Assembly: GCF_026914265.1 (NCBI RefSeq)
Contig: NC_069135.1
Coordinates: 20,453,639-20,517,638, forward strand
DNA from: Mya arenaria
Lineage: Eukaryota; Mollusca; Bivalvia; Myida; Myidae
Direction: 5' to 3'
Length of the DNA: 64,000 bases
Shown: positions 10,650-25,479 of the stretch, piece by piece
Numbering within the stretch: the first letter of the stretch is position 1
Layout: each line of letters starts with the position of its first letter
Position numbers and translations under genes: made by a program
The notes under the pieces: generated by a model
Told to the model about the DNA's origin: nothing
Databases searched by the model: none
Seen by the model: only the letters and a program-made list of their open reading frames with translations

Positions 10650-13136
10650 ACAGATGGGATCAAAATAATGCAGGTTAGAACTGTTCCCTTTCCTTCAAAG
10701 TTTGAAGTTTACAAGTATAATAGTCCGAAAAGTACAGGATTTCTGTTCCAAGTCTCAATTAATTAACAGTCGTGAAATCGACTATCGACACGAATATGTT
10801 TTCGAACTAGCGTGACTTAGAATACAATCAAGAAAAAGTAGTTCCATCATTCCGGTAAACAATAGAAACATTCTTTAAACAGATAATGGTTAGTTTGTGT
10901 GCGTAATTCTAATATATCAGGCCATGGTTTGACAAGGGACCGCGGCTCTGCTATGCTGATTGCTGACCTTGGCATTTGTCTCAGAAACACATGCATATTG
11001 TATGCTTTGTGCACTAACAATTTAAGTAATACGTAAGCGGATGGAAAAGGCATCGCTGGCTATCCAAGGGCCTTAACTCAATAACAAATTCAACCGGAGT
11101 ACTGGAATCTGCTACTTACAATGTGTACATTGTCACTGCATACACATTCATGAGGTTTTGTGTATTTTAAGTTTGACATTACCCAAACTAGTTTTTAAAC
11201 AGCACGTGACAACTACTCCACCATGGCTTTGCTACTACCTCACCTGTTTTCATCGGAAATCAGACACGGTAATTATACGGTAAATTGATGTCTTAAAAGC
11301 CTGTGCCCCTTTTCGATAAAGGATCTAAGTCATAAAACTCATAACTTCAAAAAATCTTAAACCTGTAGGAATATCACAGTCGACAAGAAGTTTGTTTTCG
11401 TTTCTGAGCTGTGTTTTCAACTTTGATAAGGCTCAAGTTCAATCATTCTCATTCAGGTTTAGTAATGATAAATCTAATCTGTTGAACAGCATCACCACTC
11501 TGGTGTACGAGTATGAAGTTCAGTTTTCACAAAATTAAAGATTATCAAATAATGACTCAAAGATAAATTCTTTTTCAGACTAAAATCGGTACTTAAACAG
11601 GCCCCTGCTGGAAACAAAACCAGTCCTTCACATAACAAGGAGCCATGATAATGCTTTTAAACGCCTCTGCAATAGTATTCCACCATTGGAAATTCATAAA
11701 TAAAACGTCTTTAGCCATTACAGAATCTCATCAGTACACACAGATCAAATAGTTTCCCTGAATTACTGCCACAGAGCTTACAATGGTGCAGACAGTTCGG
11801 CCATTCATCGTGATGTTAATTACCTCATGTGCAGAATTCTGCAATATTTGGCACCAGTTTACATTGCTTGTGGCAATAGGCAACGTCTGGATGAAACTTG
11901 GCACAACCCGGTGCATTGATTAATTGACAAATGCTCCTGACAAAATATCTGCCATAGATCTGCAGTTACAGTTTCAGTTACAAATGTATACGTTTTGGAT
12001 ACAATCTTTTTCAGACAGTAGTAATTTGTAATCAAACCATAGATCAAACCTTTGATTGGAATTATCCGAAATAAAAAATAGGTTTCTATTCAATGTTCCT
12101 GACCAAATTTTAACCCACATAAAAATTATATATCATAAAATGTGCATGTACATAAATTTGAATGGCACAGCCATGCAACATCCTCGAGCTTTGCTTTTGA
12201 GACTCACCATGAGACTTGAGTCTATGCTTGGTAAGGTTTTAGCCCAAGAGTGACGGAGGCTCTGAGCAATATGTGCACCCTTCTGCTTTTATGTAAGTTA
12301 ATGCTTAAACCTACAAATAATTGTTTGTTTAGGGTCACATCCCCAAAATTACTAAATAGGAATTTTATTTATTTTTTCAAATACATGCATGTACATTGTA
12401 TAGTTTGATAGTGTTTGGGCTAAAGTGTTATGGAAGGGTGTTCAAACCTGTCCCTTTTTTGGTAGAACCCTTCTGCCCTCATGGAGACCAATATGGGCAA
12501 CATCTGCCTCCATAGAATGAAATGCCTAAGACTGTCACATATTTAAGTGTTGTTGTTTTTTTAAACGTACAATGCTATTATAAACTGATGACCTTGACAT
12601 TTTCGGCAATTGAAACCTTATATTACTTCAATTACAATTTGTAGCATTTTTTGTCAAATTTATTATGTTCAAGCCCTGCATCGCATGATACCATGTTCTC
12701 TTTTCTCATTAACCCCCTTTCCCTCTTTTGCAGCAGCACCCAGTCCTTTATAAAACCCAGCTTTAACCCTAAATTTGAGAGTGGCAGGTACAAAGCCACG
12801 CACAAGGTGATTTATTATATATGAGTATCAGTGTGTCTACAAGTACAAGTAAAGATAAAAAAATTGCTAACAACCTTTAATTTCATCTGCAACTTATAAA
12901 TATACAAACTTGTGGTGTTTGCCATCTGTTATCAAGCCTTTTGATACACTGATTCAGATAGTTCAAAACAGCCTTACTCCTAAAAATGATGGAAAATAAT
13001 GTGGAAACAGTGTGACCATGCAACGTAAATTTACTTTGAGGTATTTCCAATAAAACATGTACTTTTAACAAGAATAGCTAGCAATGGCATTCACACTTAT
13101 TAACATAGATCAGTACTGTTTTATGAACTTAAATTA
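10650..13136. other. Intergenic DNA downstream of CDK9, no gene seen
   Basis: Moderately AT-rich with short open frames only. No splice-bounded exon with a recognisable product was found on either strand. Confidence 0.45.
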
Positions 13137-13142
13137 TTTATT
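13137..13142 (-). promoter_or_regulatory. Candidate polyadenylation signal of CDK9
   Basis: TTTATT on plus is AATAAA on minus. It lies about 58 nt downstream of the CDK9 stop codon, so the 3' UTR would be short. Position and hexamer are seen; use is inferred. Confidence 0.5.
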
Positions 13143-13199
13143 TTACTCTCACAAAATCAAAACATAATTATACACAAATACTTGGCAAATTCGAGTTCT

Positions 13200-16100
13200 T
13201 CAGAACACTCGTTCAAAGTGCTGGTCCATGTTCTGATTAGGGCGGACCTGAATAGGCATCTGAGGTCGTCCTGCCCCCTGGGGCCGACGGGGTGGAGCCA
13301 GGTACTCAAACATTGATGTAGAGTGCTGGGCAAGCATTCTGCTAACATCCTGCGGTGGGGGATCCTCCCAGAAGAATGCGCTATCTAACGCTGAGTCTGA
13401 GTCAATTCTTTTTGAGGGGTCAAGGCATAGCAACTTGTCCAAAAGGTCAAGGGCATATTGGTCTTTCACATAAGGCTTTAACCTTTCCTTGACCTTCCTC
13501 TTCTGTCCATCAGGAACTTCCAGCTTGTTATACATTTCAAGTTTATCACACCCAGGCCAAACTTCGGGCTTAATTGAGCCGCACAGCTGACTAATCAACT
13601 GTAACTGATGTTGTTCCGTTTTCCCTTGCATAATGGGCGATCTTGTCCACATTTCTGCCATAATACATCCTGCACCCCAAATGTCAATTGGAGGGCCATA
13701 ATTCCTCTCACCAAGTAACAACTCTGGAGGTCTATACCACAATGTGACAACCCTGTTTGTATACTTTGAAATATGACTCAATGCTCGAGCTAGTCCAAAG
13801 TCCGCCAACTTGAGAATTCCCATCTTTGTTATTAAAATATTTGCGGCTTTCATGTCTCTGTGGAGGATTTTGTTACTGTGAATGTAATACAGTCCGTTCA
13901 GCAGTTGTTGCATGACTTTTTTTATCTCGCCGAGGGAGAACATGACATTAGCATTACTCAAGAGTCCAGCCAGATCATGCTCACAAAATTCGAAGATCAG
14001 GTAGAAGGTGCTTTTGTATCGGTTGTAGGGGGTTGCTGAAAAGAAAAAAGAATCCAATTAATGAAATGTTTTATATTAAAATTCAGACTACCCCCTAATG
14101 TCAAAGGCTTGTCATTTGTTGTACGATGCAGGCATTTTTTTACATCTAAATCTGAGGGGAAAATGTGCGTCTTATAATCAGTCATTTACAGTACTTTAAA
14201 TGATCATACATATTGTTATAATTACATGTCAAATGGAACTCATTATAATTACTAGCAATAACTACATGTAGCTGTGGAACAGATTGGTGTTAGGCAACTT
14301 TCATCTTAACACTTATCAGTAACAAAGAATGTTTGATAAATTGAAATGTTTAAAGTGTGCCTCAGAGGGATGAGCTCTAACTTGGACTCTTCAGTTTTAG
14401 TCAACTAAGGGCATAACTCAACACTTTTTAAAAAGCAAGATTTATGGGCCTTGCTACACATATTTACTCGTGCAATTTCTATACACATTAAGTTAGGGAC
14501 AATTTCAGGTTTTTGTTTGACTTTTACAAACTATCAAAGTAAAAAACTCGACAATTATTGATACCTCATTACCTGGGTAATGGGCCTTGCTACACACATA
14601 TGCAATTTGTATCGATCTGGTAGCATGTGTACAAAGATTCATATAAATATCTTGAATGGTTTAAAATGGTTTGGCAAAGTTAAAAGTATTGCATCATAAA
14701 GTGGCATAACTGGGCAATAACTATGATTAATTGGGATTGTTGTATATGTGTGTATTGTCTCTTGCACCATGTGAATCAAGTTTCATTTCAATATCTAAAT
14801 TTAATTTTTCCTGCAACAAAGTTGACGCCAACAAAGCTATGACAACAAGACTTTAATTTCTGCCAAAACAGATGAGCTAAAAATTGCTCATGTAAAATTA
14901 AAAGATTTTATTTATTTTTTATATAATAAATCATGTAAAATAAAAATATAGAAAGGGATTTACAGGGCAAGCACCAAATAAACGCTATGGACACGGTACA
15001 TATTAGCATCACATTTGAAATAAATCTAAATTTTATAGGGTCATAAATGCTACTTTGGAAGGCAATATTTTGCTGCAAATGAAGGCTATAAAGAAAGATA
15101 ACTTTACTATTTATTCCTCATATTAAATGAAACACTGCGCAGTCTGTGCCGCTTACGTAGCCCTGTCTTCAGTCTTTTACTAGAGTTTGATTGACAAATC
15201 TTTTCACAAAACCACTCCTGATGTAGCACTGTCAAAACACTATTTTGGAAAGAAGTTTGTTAAAGTGTTTGAGGAAATAAATTACCGATTCAAACTCTGG
15301 TAATTAAACGAAGACGAGGCTCTCTAAGCGGCATAGACTGCCCTTTGTTTCATTTGAAATGGTGAAGAAAAAGAAAAGTTATCTTTGTTTTAAGTCATCA
15401 TTCTAAGCAAAATGTTGCCTTCTGATGTAAGAAACAGGCCAAATCTTGACTCTTGCAAATCTGATTTTGACTCTTGAAAATTGGACCCCAAGAGTCAATG
15501 AGTTTCAGACCCTATTGAAAGCCCTACAGGTATATACCTTTTGTTTTACCAACGTAACTATATGGTCATGCTGATATACCTTTTGTTCTGCAGATCTCTA
15601 TCAAGTTGACAACATTTTCATGCTTAAGTTGTTGCAGGATTTTGATTTCCCTTAGGGCTGTGATTGGGAACTGTAAAATAAACAACATGGAGTGAAGTAA
15701 AAATAACCACAACAAGTCAATTTAATTAATATGTGTAATTTGTAAGTCAAAGAACTTGATTATAAATTCTATATTATTATTATTATTATTTCACTATAAA
15801 CCTACCCCTTCTTTTTCATTCTCCATCAAGACTTTCTTCATAGCGACCACTTGCTTCGTTTTTCTGTCCCTGGCTTTGAACACCTCCCTGTGAACAAAGA
15901 AAATGAAATTCTTCGAAACCAAACTATGAAACAAAAGGCTGCTTATATATGCAGACACATAAGAACTAAATTAAGCACACAGTAAAAATTGAAACAATTT
16001 ATTTCAATTCAATTAATTTGATATAGTACTCAGGCAATACTTTTAATAATATTCTAGGTAGTAAAATTGGCTTATAATAATTATATATCAGAAAGTCACC

Positions 16101-18261
16101 ATCTTTAAAAAACAACTTGTAACATCTTTCCTAGTACAGGTTCACATTTTAACTAATTCTTTGCCCCAAATCAATCATCTTTAGAACAGCTTATCTCCTT
16201 TCATTTTTTATAGGGCACAAATCCTTAACAATAAAAAAAGACTTGCTTATTTCTAAAATAATACACCATTCTTAAAAAGTTTCCTAAATTTTAGGATGTT
16301 GAAACAGATGAGGATTTGAGATACTTAACTTAAATGCAAACAAACATAAAAAACTTGTGAGGTAATAACCTGCCAAAAGCTGACCTCACGAAAATACATG
16401 TACATGAAATTATGATTAATAATTATGCTTAATTTACCACTCAGCTGTTAAATCATATTATTATTTATTATTATGCTGTTTTGAAAAGCATGCAAGCTTG
16501 ATTTTTATTCATAAATATCTTTAAAGAATGTAAACATAACTGAAGAGACCAAAAAAAGGGATGCTGTCCCCCACTCTTGTTACATGTGACCTTTTAAAAT
16601 AAACCAATGCATTGTTTTTTTTAAGAAAATACTCAACGAAACTTTGAAAGTGTTGCTAAGTCGGTATTGATTAAGACATCAAATAATTAATCACTAAATG
16701 AATGCATATTTAACAGGTGCTTGAGATTTTCGTACTGTTTGGGCAGCCATGTTAACCTCCGGCAATGTCAGAGAGGTAGATTTGGGTCTCTAAGACAGTA
16801 GATTGGGTTCAAAAGCGGTAGAATTTCTTTTTCCCTTGTATTTTCCCTCAGAAACAATGATGAATACAATGTAAACAAAAACCTGATGGTTGTTACTTTA
16901 CTTTTTTAGATTTTCGGAAAATACGTCTTAAATATGTCATGGGTCAGGGTCTTGTCAAATGTCTGTGTTTTTGATTGAGAAAACAGAAGGAATATTAGGT
17001 CTGGCTAGTGAAAACTAAAGCTTATATTTAGTAGAGCTGCTGAAAAATCAAACACACTGCCCAACAAGTCTAGTGCAGAGTGTAAGATCAGATGACTGCA
17101 AAATTGTGGTTAATTTTGGCACCAAAATGTCATAAAATGTTTTACATTGAGGATAATTAATATCACTTTGTGAATGTTATTTTTAAAATGTTTTGATCAA
17201 AGTATTATAATATATGTCACAATTATGTCTTAAGATTAACTAATAATGCTGATTAGTAAAATGCCAATTAACAAAGAAGGGTGATTCAGGGCTTCCCATA
17301 AAGGAATTTTGGAAGTACATGTATATTACTCCCTAGAAATGCTTTAAAACTATCAAAATTGATTTCTTGGAAGTTCCAAAAAATTGGAGAAAAGGCTTGG
17401 AAGTTCAAATGTCAAAAACTTTGTGTCAATATTACTTTTATGGTCACAATTTCAATCAGTCTTGAAGTAAAATCAATTAGTTTAATCTATATCTGGGAAT
17501 TTGGCAAGTTATAGTTGCAAAGTATTTGATTTTTAACATACTAGTTGAAAAATAGTGGGAAAAATATTCTATTCAAGTCTTAAACTTCAGCATTTGTGTA
17601 AAAATCTTCCAATATTGATGGACAGGAAGTTCAAATTCTTTATGTAAGCCCTGGTGATTAATAGGATGCCAGTCTTTATGCACCAGTCAATTGTATCCAC
17701 GGGTACCCTAGGTCCGGGGAATAGCGGGGACTTGGTGGGCCATGGTTACAATTGACTGGTGCACTAGTACAGATTACAGATAGTATGGTTGATAGAATTA
17801 TGAGGGGTTTTAAATTAAATTTTAAGCCCAATTTGTTTTCATAAGTGTTAGTTTTTCTCGAATACCTGGGAGAGGTGTATGGTGGCTTCAAGTGGTAGAT
17901 TTTACCTATTGCCAGTAAAGTTCTGATGTCTAGTTTGGGTTTGGAAGTCAAATTGATTTACAAATAAAAATTAAATTGTTTTTTCCTCCAATAATATCTG
18001 ATTTGTTTTCGGATTTTACTCCCTTCCGTCGTCAACAGACACAACTAAATGACTGTAGGTTAATAAGTTAACACTGGAAAGTGATTATGCTTTAAACGAA
18101 AGTAGAAATTGAGGCTACCCAAAGGTTCCCTGACCAATTTTAGCCAGTTTCTCATATTTTCCAGAATCTGGACAAAAAGGAAAATCTAGATCTTCGTGTC
18201 TGTTTGTCTGGCGAATTGGTCCCCCGCCAGGATGGGATGTGGGAGGCTGCGAATGGTGCAT
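13200..18261 (-). CDS. CDK9: Cyclin-dependent kinase 9 (P-TEFb catalytic subunit), four coding exons
   Basis: Coding exons are complement(13200..14035, 15580..15670, 15806..15887, 18119..18261). All junctions are GT-AG and phases close to 1152 nt (383 residues plus stop). CDK9 with cyclin T forms P-TEFb, which phosphorylates the RNA polymerase II tail and negative elongation factors in the nucleus. Visible motifs, in order: glycine loop KIGQGTFG, lysine motif VAMKKVLMENEKEG, the CDK9-type helix FPITALREIK, FCEHDLAGLL, HRDMKAAN, DFGLARA, activation segment YTNRVVTLWYRPPELLLGER, the tail motif TSMFEYLAPPRR, and the C-terminus ending FERVF. Length is close to the human protein (372). The start at 18261 is the first ATG after an in-frame upstream TAA and has A at -3. 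The N-terminal leader before the kinase fold (about 30 residues) is weakly conserved. Intron 1 carries a TSD-flanked MITE and intron 3 a long-armed palindrome. Confidence 0.96.
14240..14900. repeat. Dispersed-repeat-like sequence in CDK9 intron 3
   Basis: Imperfect internal repeats of GGGCATAACTC-, GGGCCTTGCTACACA- and CAAGTTTCATTTCAATATC-type segments recur at about 140-bp spacing. This suggests an old interspersed repeat with degenerate core units. Family not assigned. Confidence 0.35.
15058..15422. mobile_element. Long-TIR palindromic MITE in CDK9 intron 3
   Basis: The outer ends GAAGGCAATATTTTGC and GCAAAATGTTGCCTTC are inverted. Homology continues inward past ATGAAACACTGCGCAGTC / GACTGCCCTTTGTTTCAT to ...CCTGTCTTC / GAAGACGAGG, so the arms are over 100 bp of a 365-bp element. 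A CDK9 transcript would carry a long hairpin. No target duplication could be identified with confidence. Confidence 0.7.
17287..17653. mobile_element. hAT-like MITE in CDK9 intron 1
   Basis: Termini CAGGGCTTCCCATAAAG and the inverted CTTTATGTAAGCCCTG. The 6-bp direct repeat GTGATT flanks both ends (17281-17286 and 17654-17659). Internal sequence repeats GGAAGTTC motifs and is non-coding. A CAGGG terminus suggests hAT, but a 6-bp duplication is shorter than the usual 8 bp, so superfamily is uncertain. Confidence 0.65.
17679..17763. repeat. Short inverted-repeat hairpin in CDK9 intron 1
   Basis: TGCACCAGTCAATTGTA (17679-17695) and its exact reverse complement (17747-17763) bracket a 51-bp GC-rich loop. 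This probably is a miniature palindromic repeat. Confidence 0.7.
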
Positions 18262-18389
18262 TTTAAAACAGAATTTTGGGGTTATTGCGAATGTGCGACA
18301 TTGATTTTAACCGGAAATGTGAAAAACGTCAGAGCCTTGTGAAAAACATGCCGAATTGTACAGGGTTACTTACAACTCTTTTTGGCTCA

Positions 18390-19490
18390 AGACCACAGTT
18401 ATCTGCCCCCCGTTGACCAAGATCCGGATGTGAATACAGAAACAAAGAGTGCTTGTGTTCAAGTATCAATATTTTATTAAAATTGAATGAAAAAGAAGCA
18501 AAAAATGTTCTTTTTGCAGAGAACTTGACTGAAGTTGACACTCTATTGCAGAAATTGATAGTTTTCAATGTAAATATTGGAAAAATCATAGCTTGTGGAA
18601 GTCTGAAAATTAGTTGTTTGTAGCCGATTGACTCCCTGGCGGAAGGGTTATGTATTTGAACTCAATTTTGACAGTCGGGTCAATGGTTAACATGGTGTTT
18701 TCTTGTGATTATATTTTGTGTCTTGAATTGTTCTAGAGATGCCATGTCCTTGTTTTTCAATTGGGGTGTGTATAAAGTCAAAAGCCAGGTTAGTGTCTAT
18801 ATGAAACATATAGTAAAAATAACTGTGGTCTCACGCCTGATATAGAGGAAGCTTTTGGAGGGGTGGCCTATTTTAAATTGTTATAAATTCTTAATTTATA
18901 CAGCTATCTGGTTGAAATTTGGCCAGTTGACAGTGCTTAGCCATAGAATATTGGTGTTTGAGTATGAAATGTGAAAATCTTATATTACATAATATAAATT
19001 AATAATATATAATTTTCTTATATATTTTTGACATTTTTAAAAAAAACTACTTTCACTTTCAATTTAATGTTTGGAAATAGTTCCAAATGATGGTAACTAA
19101 TGAATGAAAGCCTCACTTTCAATTCCAAAGTATAAATGGAGGGATTTTTTTAACATAGGAAGCAGACCCAGGAGGAACTGTCTGTTGAAGACCCCCCCCC
19201 CCCCCCCCCCCCACCACCAAGCTGCCCACCAGAGGCCAAGCTGTACTTGGTGTTTGCCAACATGCTGTAATTTGTAAGTACTTCAAGATAATATATTAGA
19301 AAATGGTATCCAAACTGAAGTACAAAGTGAGACAGTTTGGTCATAAAAGCCCATTGAGACTGTTTGTTCCATTCCTAAATGAATTTCTTTCATGTTGTCA
19401 ATCATTTCTGGTGTGGCTTTAATAATAATATTATTTTCTAATGAAACTGCTGACTTGTATCAGTCTTTGGTCTGTATTGTGCATCTATTC
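18390..19490. other. Spacer between CDK9 and the pearl-like element
   Basis: No coding exon with recognisable motifs was found. Specifically, nothing resembling the N-terminal tetraspan exons of synaptophysin lies here. It contains a 21-C run at 19192-19212 followed by CCACCACC, a potential i-motif/G-quadruplex tract. Confidence 0.4.
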
Positions 19491-19514
19491 ACACATTTTG
19501 TTAAGTATTGTTGG

Positions 19515-20090
19515 GAAATAAAGGGCCCTAACTCCTAAATGATTAAAGCGATTTCCATGGCTATCGAACTTGATCAAGATATTATGGTCACAATCATGTA
19601 TGTAAAGTTTGGTGAGGATTGGACACATACTTTTCAAGAATTAGATTAGAAACATATATTTTTGAAGTATTTTTGGCAAAAAAGGACCGTAACTCCTAAA
19701 TGACTAAAGCGATTTCCATGACTATCGAACTTGATCAAGATATTATGGTCACAAACATGTGTTTAAAGTTTGGTGAGGATTGGACAAACGGTTTTCAAGA
19801 ATTAGATCGGAAACATATTTTTGAAGTATTTTTGGCAAAAAAGGGCCGTAACTCCTAAATGACTAAAGCGATTTCCATGACTATCGAACTTGATCAAGAT
19901 ATTATGGTCACAAACATGTGTTTAAAGTTTAGTGAGGATTGGACAAACGGTTTTCAAGAATTAGATCGGAAACAATCTTCGGGACGTACGTACGTACAGA
20001 CAGACAGACAGACAGACAGACAGACGTACGTACGTACGTACGGACAAGGGCAACCCTATATGCCGCCACTTTGTGGGGGCATAAAAATAT
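19515..20090 (+). mobile_element. Pearl/HINE-like element with 160-bp core repeats and a microsatellite
   Basis: Three direct copies of a core containing AACTCCTAAATGACTAAAGC, ATTTCCATGACTATCGAACT, TTGATCAAGATATTATGGTC and TTTTCAAGAATTAGATCGGA begin near 19530, 19691 and 19850 (periods 161 and 159 bp). They are followed by ACGT- and GACA-type tandem repeats (about 19984-20040) and a tail, CAACCCTATATGCCGCC ... GGGGGCATAAAAATATA. Tandem core of about 160 bp plus a tetranucleotide microsatellite matches the pearl elements known from bivalves, later grouped with Helentron-associated elements. The assignment is by architecture. Confidence 0.65.
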
Positions 20091-20604
20091 AAACCAGTAC
20101 AACTGAAACAGTTGTCTCAGTCTAACAAGTCTTGTTAGAAATACAGCAGACCACAGTGTAGCCATTAAACCTCCACAGCAGTTAACAATTTGAGAGTTTA
20201 CAACAATGACATTCACAGTGTTTCTATTCAGCCCTTTTTGGGGCTGATATTTGACCCCATTCCTGAAATGTATATAATTTTCCCCTACCCAATTAGAAAA
20301 ACTCCTTTAAAAAAAAATAAGGGTCATTGACCTCTTACCATTTAGTAAATGTAGCACTTTAGTGACATTCATGAATATGTTGATACAGTTGGTAAATAAA
20401 AGGTTTCAAAACAAGTGGAACATTAAATGAATCATGTTGTATTTTCCCCTTTTTTGCAAAGCAACTTTTTACATTACTTTTCCCTAATCAAAAGGCCACC
20501 ATTTCCACTATTTATACTAATACATAATGTTGAAAGGGCCTTATACAGGTATTAATAATAAAGATAGTTATCTATGCAAATAAACTTTTTATTCTTAATT
20601 CCAG

Positions 20605-22282
<1,678 letters not shown>

Positions 22283-22289
22283 TGCAGTG

Positions 22290-25155
22290 TTACCAACCTC
22301 TGTCTAGAATAAAAAATAGTAGAGTGTAGCCTCCAACATGCTTAGTTGAGGGTAACCTGAGTGTAGTGGATTGTAACCTGTAAATCTATATTGATATTTT
22401 TTGTGAAATGTTTTTTGTTATTGAAATATCCCATAAACTTGCTTAAGTTTTGTTGAATACACTTTGCAAACTGTTATAAGAAGAAAAAACATTTTTAACA
22501 ATTCTTTCTTCAGCCACCACAAATTTAAACTAATTGAAAAACAAAGCTTAAAGGTTACTCTGTTATTGTAAATGTAAGTAAAGAATACATTTTGTAGCTT
22601 ACAAGTCTGATTGAGACCATTGTTCAAATTGTTTGAAATTATTTTTTTGTTTTTGGACATAATATCTATGCCTTGGTATTTATCAGAATTGGTGTTGTTT
22701 CGGTGTTGCAATGTTACAAACAGTTTAACCGTTACTTGTTGCATTTTGTAGATAATCATTCAATGGTTCACCAAACATTTCAATACATGTTGTTGTTTTT
22801 AAAACCAAAGCAAAATTTGCTTTACTTTTTTTAGGCTTATTAGTGAAATACGATGATCATTTTTTCGTAAAAGGCATGATATTATGTTTGGTAAGTATGT
22901 AATAAAGATGCATTCTGTTTTTGAAGTAATTGTTAGTGGCTATTAGTAAACATTTAAGGAAATAAAGAGTTTGATGGGATGCATAAGTTGCATAAAATTT
23001 GTAATGAAAATACTTGTTTAAGCATAATTATGATGATGTAAAGTTGTTAAAACAGGGGCTCTTATGTTCAGGATTATTCCTAAGATCAGGATTTTGAGCT
23101 TTTAAAATCAGACTTTGGTTCAGTCAAAAAGATATTTTTTGTGCTCATACTTTTGCATAAAAAGCAAAAAGAAGTATTTTGAAATTAATATAATGAAAAC
23201 AATTTCAAAAGGGGTCTTAACTGCTTTTGGCATGCATACCTCACACTCGAACAGACCTTTCACTTTTTTTCAGGATTGACAATTCTCAGCTGTTTGAACC
23301 CCTGTTTAAAGTATATGTAGCATTTTTGTATTTCATTTTTTACACCTTCATCAATTTGTATTCCAGTCACATTTTTTTCAGGGAATATTTGGATATTAAT
23401 TGTCTTATAATGGCTATTGAATTTTGAATTAATTAAAAAAAAAAAAACATTAAAAGAATAGTACAGCGATCCAAAAAATTATCTAGTTTGGTATGATTAT
23501 TTTCAAATTTGATTGTCAGAGAGAAAAAAGCTGCATGAAAAGTGCAACATTTCTGAGAATATAGGTGGGGAATAAAGATGTGACAATCAAAGTTTTTATA
23601 GTTTATTAGACTAAAAGAAAAGTCCTCAAATCATGATTTAATATTTGTTGATATAAAACATAAAGAACGGAAATTCACATTTGTAGTTATAAAAGAAAAG
23701 GTTTTAAAATTCGTAAAAAAACAACAGCACACATCATAGGAAGATTCTTTTGAATTCTGTAAACATTAAGATCTAGCGACATTTTATTTAACTTTTTTGT
23801 CCTGGCCAATCCTAGTGCCTAATATATACATACATTTATTTAAAATATGTTTGTGTTTAATTTGTGGCAGTTTATAATATTATTGTAAATTTTCTTAAAA
23901 TATTTTTTAGCTTAGTTTTGTAAATATGTGTGATAAATCATATGGAAACTATTTTGTATTTGATATGACCTGATTGAAACTGAATTTATGTAAAAGCTAT
24001 CTAGATTTTGGAATCTCGATGAAAATGGTGACAATTCTTTTTGATCATCTGTTCAAAACCCAAGTGAAAATCATAAGCAACTGTATTTTAGCTTAATTTT
24101 TTTTTTTATAATCCCTGTTTTTCATTTTCATGTATCTACGCAATGTCTAGCGTTAAAGGCATTCAGGTATGATTCTAGAAAATCTTTTGCTATGAGAAAG
24201 AAAACTTTGCAAGATCAAATCAATTTTACAATCACAAGGCTTGGATTTATAATATTCTGTTCAAATGAGTACATGAACCTCTATCAGATGCTGTTTGTTC
24301 ATAAAGTAAGTGAAATAACTAAACTTGGATAAAGTTCAAAATAAATTACTGCTAACACAAAATCTGTGAGTTCAACAAAGTTTTAAAATAAACCATTATC
24401 ATCACAAAATATGTGATTCTCTATAAAGAAACATTTAAAGATTTAAAAATTGGTGTTTTTTTAGTGAGCAATGAAACAAGTGTTCAAATGGCATTTGGCT
24501 TTGCCTGTAAATAGCACAAATTAATTCTTTCAGGGTTTATTTATTGGTACCGGTAATACTATTCCAAAAGTTTAAAAAAGTGCCATCATAAAATCTGTGA
24601 ACAATTCTGTTTAAGGTAATTCATCCATCATTAATACAAAAACTTGCTTCTGGTAAAGTTTTATTTTAAAGTTTTCACAGAGGACATTTTTGTATAGGCA
24701 TTAATTTAGATTATCTCAGAAACAAATTAATGAAATTGCCGTGTAATCCTAGTAAAATATTGTTTAATTTTCTCCCTTTAATGTAATCCATGCAAAAAGA
24801 ACATTATGGTTGATCAGTATTCAGTAATCAAACATAGAAACTAATCAGTGTCCACATCTAAAATGCACTAATACATCTTTCATATGCACTAATACATCTT
24901 TGCATCCTAATGATGGATGGCTTACCTCAAGGAAAGATTGAAAAGAAATCCTTTTTTTCTATGCAATGAAACAAGTCTTCAAAGGATGGTTGCTTTTGCC
25001 TGTAATGACATTGATTAACTACTTCAGGATTTATATACCAGTAGTAATATTCCACAATGTATAAATTTGTATTTTGTTTATCACAAAGTGAAATTCAATC
25101 ATGTTAAATGCTTGTGCACATCTAATGCTGATTTATTTTATATGTAATCCCTACA
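22290..25155. other. AT-rich intergenic DNA, no gene seen
   Basis: Stop-dense in all frames. Contains candidate AATAAA sites for the upstream synaptophysin-like gene (22308, 22902) and small duplications such as two copies of ATGCACTAATACATCTTT near 24862-24901. Confidence 0.45.
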
Positions 25156-25159
25156 AGTA

Positions 25160-25476
25160 CCTATCAAGATACACTGCTTTCTCATGTTAAAATACACTGC
25201 TTCTAATGTTAAGGTACACTGCTTTCTCATATTAAGGTACACTGCTTTCTCATGTTAGGATACATTTGCCTTCATTACTTTCTCATGTTAAGGTACATAG
25301 CTTCCTCATGTTATGATACACTGCTTTCTCATGTTAAAGTATATGCTTTCTCATGTTAAGGTACATAGCTTCCTCATGTTAAGGTACATTGTTTTCTCAT
25401 GTTAAGATAAATTGCTTTCTCATGTTAAGGTTCATTGTTTTCTCATTTTCATATTCATTGCTTTTTCATGTTAATG
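25160..25476. repeat. Minisatellite, about 23-bp unit
   Basis: About 13 imperfect units of TACACTGCTTTCTCATGTTA followed by AGG, with variants CATAGCTTCC and CATTGTTTTC. Short open frames through it come from the repeat. Confidence 0.88.
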
Positions 25477-25479
25477 TCC

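Noticed and set aside
18329..18589. 86-codon minus-strand frame just upstream of CDK9
   Set aside because: No homology to kinase N-termini; CDK9 already has a supported ATG at 18261 with an in-frame upstream stop. Probably 5' flank.
19859..20216. Open frames of 77 and 95 codons
   Set aside because: They lie in the pearl-like element core and microsatellite (poly-Asp-Arg-Gln-Thr from GACA repeats).
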